This document shows, piece after piece, positions 59,508 through 64,000 of a DNA stretch of 64,000 nt (positions are counted from its first letter, which is position 1; the number at the start of each line of letters is the position of its first letter). The stretch spans positions 1,416,001 to 1,480,000 of the forward strand of contig JAFREQ010000047.1 of assembly GCA_025331565.1 (NCBI GenBank), given 5' to 3'. Under the pieces are notes generated by a model. The model was not told the origin of the DNA. It ran no database searches and saw only the letters and a list, made by a program, of their open reading frames with translations. A program made the translations under genes and the position numbers. Source of the DNA: Holacanthus passer (Eukaryota; Chordata; Actinopteri; Pomacanthidae).

Positions 59508-62306
59508 TTACATACATTACATACATTTACTCTTAGGTCATTTTTGGAGATATGACATAGAATTACAATCATTTCCTGGAGACCCTAACCACTACTTGCC
59601 GAACCTCAACCTTAACTTTAAATGCTGACCCAAAAATCAGCTGGTTTACAATTAGGACACGACTTTTGTCCCCAGTAGCACCAGTCAAAAAAGCCTAAGT
59701 CTTACCCAAACAAACACACACACACACTCATACTCATATTCACATACTATGATATTTTACCCAAAGGACAATTAGTATGAGCTAATGAAGTGCACACGAA
59801 CACAAAGAGCGAACACACTCGTACTCACAGTGAGTCAGCCCGCTGCTGCATCACGTAACTGCCAGTGATGACACACATACTCATATCACAGACTGTCACG
59901 TGTTCCTCACACCCTCGCACACAAACAAACGGCGGACGAACCGCTCCTCACCAAAAGAGACACATCAGGTGTTTGTATTTCAGTATTTCAGGTGTTTTCA
60001 GTTGGCTTACCTCATTCATTCAAAATGCCGTATAGAGATGAAGCCAGCAGCTGGCAGTGCGTGCGCCTTAAGCACTGCATCAAGTTACCTTTGAGCAGAA
60101 TCACAGAGGAAAGACAGGAACGTGGGTGGAAAGACTTGTGACAGCATACTGTCACATTAGGTGTTATTGAAATCTATACAACCCACAGCATATGGTCTGG
60201 GCATCAGAACAATGACTCACTATTAAACCTTTGACACTCTCAGATTCTCATCCTGGGAGAAAAGACACTGATACGCTGTATAGCTATTAAAAATAAATTA
60301 ACAACGTCCTTTTTCATTGAGGTTTCGGGTAAATCAGCAATTACGTCCATCTCGTCAGAGACACATACAGAAGCACATTTTCTATCCCAACCAACTTAAA
60401 CACAAAACACACACAGCACATGTGACACAGGACTGCAAAATGACTTAGTCTGGGGTATCACTTTTTAATAAGACACCCTTTAGAAAGGGCTTATAAGTTA
60501 AACTACCAGCTTTATTAATGTTTCATCCATAATTCACTGATGCTTATTACTGATATTTTTTGATAAGAGCAAAGTTTAGGTGGCCAAGCTGTGTGTTTAA
60601 ACTGATCTTTACCCGCCGTCAGACACTTTCTTTGTCTTTTTAGCTAGCACCGCCATTTATTCAGAAGACAGAATGTTGGCAAGTCCTGAATAGTAGGTCA
60701 AGAGAAAGCGTTAAAATTGTCTTTTAACCACTACTGAAGTCATTAGTTATATACCAGATCTCGCCAGGACCATGCTGCAAGAACCACGATCAATAATGTA
60801 ACTTAAGCTAAAATCTGTTCATTTCACAAAAAGCAGAAAACATCAAGTTCTTTGTTGACGTTTTTTATTTTGATATAGCTTCAAAAATGTATTCATCATA
60901 TTTGATTTGTTCGGTAATTCAAATAGGTCTGGAATTGTGCTCACTGGCAGCATCCATGGAAAACAGCAACAGAAAAATACTGACAAAAGCCTGCATGAGC
61001 TTGATGCTGTAAGTCGACTTACAGTTTCAATCTCATCAATCAATCAAATGTTTCTTCGGCATCCTGAGATTCTGTGTTGACAAAGAAAACAATCCATCTT
61101 CCTCCCAACAAGAAATCAGCTGACGTAAACACTTTTGTCAGGCTGAGTAAATTAATGTTAAAAGAATTTAGTTTAGCTGCTGTGTGGTAACTACTTTGAT
61201 GTTTATGTTCCCAGTTGTCTTCTGTTTCTGTGTCTGCATATTCAATGCATCATTTAAGTTAATTAAATTTGCAGGATATATTTTTTTAAAAATGATACCA
61301 TTTATTTTGGCTGCACCATTAAAATAAACAATTAACATAACTTTTCCATACAGCTTGATGACATCAATCTGACAAACTTGGTATTTTTGAGAACATGACC
61401 AGGAATTAAAATTAAATTCTGTGTGTTGTTGGAGTATTGACCATGTACACAGCTCTCTCCAGGGTCCAGTGAATATACATAACAATCCTATTCATGCTTT
61501 CATAAGGATTCCTATTCAGACACAGGATTATAAGCCACCATGATTTTATCTACAGGACCTGTTATCAGTGGTGGCAGTAAATGTACTGCATCTTCGTTAA
61601 GACTTGTTCAGCAGATTACCAGGCGGCTCTTTTTCCAGCTCTGCAGACTCAGAATCGGTTGCGTAAACATCGCTCTGATCACTGATAACACTGCGACGTT
61701 GTTTCTGTTCAGTGACATTCTGGGTCGCCCTGATTTTCAATCTCTTTTGCATCAGCAAACCAATGTTCCCAGTAATTTGTGTGATTTATAGTGTTTATGC
61801 AACCGAATGAATGAATACCCAGAGGAGAGGAGGAGAGGATGAGTAATTGTTTCATTTTCTCACTACTGTTCACAGAAAACCGGAGATGGACAGAAGCACT
61901 GTTTTCATAAAAAAAAAAAAAAAGGAGATGGAAGAAATAGCAAAGTGATATGTGATTCAGAGAGAAAGAATGATTGAGTACAACATCACTTGAAGGAAAA
62001 ATAGCGTATAGATATAAAAAGAAGAAAACAAATAATAACAGGAATAAAAGAAGATAGGGAAGTGAAGAAAACTTTTATCTGTAAGCACATTTGAATCACT
62101 CACAACAACCTGTAATACAACAGGAGAACATTACATAAGTGCATTACCTGCAGATACAAAGATGCATCTTTTCACCTGCATGTGTTTGGTGCTCAGGTTG
62201 CTCTTTCAATTTTAAAGTAATATATTTTTAAAGTCATTTTCAGCTTTTCTGCAAGCTGTTGTGTGCTTTGAAGGTAAGACTGGAGTGATGAGTGATTTTA
62301 TTGTCT

Positions 62307-62560
62307 TGTTAAAGGAATAGTTTGGCATTTTGAGAAATATGCATATTTGCTCTCCTTTAGAGAGTTGAATGAGAAGACTGATCTCTTGTCTGTACACTAA
62401 TTCTAGGGGTAGCATGAAGACTGGAAACAGCTAGCCTGGCTCTCTCTAAATTTCAAAAAGACACCTACAGGCACATCTGTATCTGGTTTGTTTAATCTGT
62501 ACACAAATGAAAATATAAATAAGACAAGTTGTAGTTTTACATGGACCTGCATCTTGATGT
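62307..62560 (+). repeat. Dispersed teleost repeat, copy 3, most complete
   Basis: GTTAAAGGAATAGTTTGGCATTTTGAGAAATATGC, AGCATGAAGACTGGAAACAGCTAGCCTGGCTCTCTC, TACAGGCACATCTGTATCTGGTTTGTTTAATCTGTACACAAA and AAGACAAGTTGTAGTTTTACATGG occur in consensus order. Related fragments are at 40000-40183 (reverse) and 41220-41310. Confidence 0.8.
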
Positions 62561-62771
62561 AAAGCTACCCGGCTCTTGGCTCTGTGAGTGTACAGACGTG
62601 AGACTGTTATCCATTATTCTTTTTATTTTCATTTTAAATGACACCAGCATCTGTTACTTAAGGAGAGCTGTGGAGCAAACAGTTCCCCAGTGTCACTAAT
62701 GTTAACAGACATCATGTTCTCGAACACCGGTATGGGAATAAGTTCAAATTAAATCAGGTGTATAGTAGTGC

Positions 62772-62772
62772 T

Positions 62773-62797
<25 letters not shown>
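62772..62797. repeat. (TG)n microsatellite
   Basis: About 13 TG units followed by GAGAGAG. Confidence 0.93.
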
Positions 62798-62804
<7 letters not shown>

Positions 62805-64000
62805 CAACAGATACATCTCATTAGTTGGTCACAGATGCTGCAGTAAAATCAGCAAATCATAAAGTATGGACACTGTTAGTTGCTCTCATCCTCTATAGGA
62901 ACATCACTGCTGTGGTGTGGAGTCTTTATCGGACAGATTAGTTTCTATTACTCACCTTTTTGAAGCTGAAGTACACAAGGCTGAAAACAAGTCTCTGGGA
63001 TTTGTTTTTCATTATAGCAATAAATGTCATGACTTTTAGAGCAGTTGGTGAGAGAGGTGAGAGATAAGGATAATGACATCTAGCAAAGGTCCTGTATAGA
63101 TCAAACTGATCCTAAATCAAACTTCATCCCCAGATCAGTCATTAGTCCTTTTCTGTGCAGGTAAATGTTAATGACACTGGTCTTTTTCTAATCTGTAGCT
63201 ATGCCTCGCAAGTGTTGATAAAAAACTCGTCTCCATACTTGTAGGCAATGAGTAGATCACTGCAGGTATGAAACAGTCAAAGCAAAGTCAATACGCAGAT
63301 TGTCAATTGAGTCACAATGTTTATCTCCTTGTGTACAAAAAACACTTGCCCTTAGTAACAGTTGCTGCAAAATGAAATTATTATATCCCTGTAATTCAAA
63401 CATGTATTTTGTAGAAACCAAATGAAGCTACATGATCATCAGTGATTTTCATCAGCCATCTCAGGAAAACACTTTACACGGTCGATTAAAACAGGCCAAT
63501 GTTCGGCATCTGTTGGGACAGTAGTAGAAATGGCCTTATGGCAGCCACCAGTGTTCAGAGTGCATGTTATTTACATGTAGTGTCGTGGCTTCCAATCTGG
63601 TTCACAGCCTCTGCCGCTCGTGACACCACCTGGCCTGACCTTAGCTGTCACACTCTGATGGGCGGTTTGGGAACGGCGACAAATAAAGCTAGGCCGATCT
63701 GCAGCCAGGATGAATGGTGACAGTGTGGGTTTGGAGCTGAGTTAATGGCAGACTGTTGTAGCCCTACAACGAAGCAGTCTGCCATATGATGTCAGTCAGG
63801 CAGTGAGTCACGGCGGACCCAGTGCAACACAACGCTGTCCATCTGCTGCTCCCTGCAATAACACATAAACACACAGAGCCTCGTATACTGTAAGAAGCAG
63901 ATGACGTGCCACACAGCTGATGTTTCTTCATCAGGACAAACATAAAACTGCACACTCTGTTTTTTTGAGCCATTGGACCTAGAACACTTTGTAGTGTATT

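Larger units (their letters stand above)
59223..64000 (+). other. kiaa1549l: Next intron, incomplete, no exon recognised
   Basis: I looked for a phase-1 acceptor followed by a charged cytoplasmic reading frame and found none. It contains a CA repeat (59450-59506), an A run near 61910, a dispersed repeat (62307-62560) and a TG repeat (62772-62797). Confidence 0.75.

Noticed and set aside
63499..63720. ORF near the end of the window considered as the next kiaa1549l exon.
   Set aside because: Its sequence is Cys/Trp-rich and unlike the expected charged tail, and I see no convincing phase-1 acceptor.

Overview
The window looks like nuclear genomic DNA of a ray-finned fish, most likely a percomorph. 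It is AT-rich, intron-rich and full of CA/TG microsatellites. It carries a Tc1/mariner remnant, a decayed LINE reverse-transcriptase fragment, and several dispersed repeat families that I recognise from memory as typical of percomorph genomes. There is no bacterial or viral gene organisation, and no tRNA, rRNA, CRISPR or operon was seen. Almost all of the short ORFs are chance frames in introns or microsatellites.

One protein-coding gene can be supported. It lies on the + strand and is built from 13 exons between 14651 and 59222. All exons have AG/GT boundaries and compatible phases, and together they give 3108 nt (1036 codons) of continuous reading frame. The encoded protein belongs to the KIAA1549/KIAA1549L family (DUF3827). 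The first cytoplasmic segment (GFDYAKKH...VTKETLVLGLPVRDAP) fits KIAA1549L better than KIAA1549, so I call it kiaa1549l. It is incomplete at both ends. The first visible exon opens in phase 1, so at least one upstream exon with the signal peptide is missing. The last visible exon ends in phase 1, so the rest of the cytoplasmic tail lies beyond 64000.

Layout: 1-14650 is 5' flank or intron 1, with no exon recognised, and holds a large compound CA/CT microsatellite with a perfect 27-bp inverted repeat. The exons at 14651-15376 and 17191-18000 encode a Ser-rich and then a Thr-rich mucin-like ectodomain. The exons at 18704-39470 encode three tandem modules of about 90-110 residues, each split by a phase-0 intron and flanked by phase-1 introns. 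I read these as SEA/ferredoxin-like modules produced by an old internal triplication. The exon at 42098-42258 carries the single transmembrane helix. A 36-nt in-frame microexon (44662-44697) and two further exons (50764-50957 and 59077-59222) start the cytoplasmic tail. The model is a type I membrane protein with a long O-glycosylated stalk, three folded membrane-proximal modules and a cytoplasmic tail. A possible furin site (RSRR) lies in module 3.

The introns hold the other notable structure: a partial duplicate of an exon end with its own GT donor just past a CA repeat (36334-36357), a pyrimidine-rich pentanucleotide array before the microexon, two probable nested repeat insertions (around 29.6-30.2 kb and 56.0-56.8 kb), and a degenerate minisatellite after the exon at 18704-18819. 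Repeat family calls are from memory of teleost genomes and were not searched.
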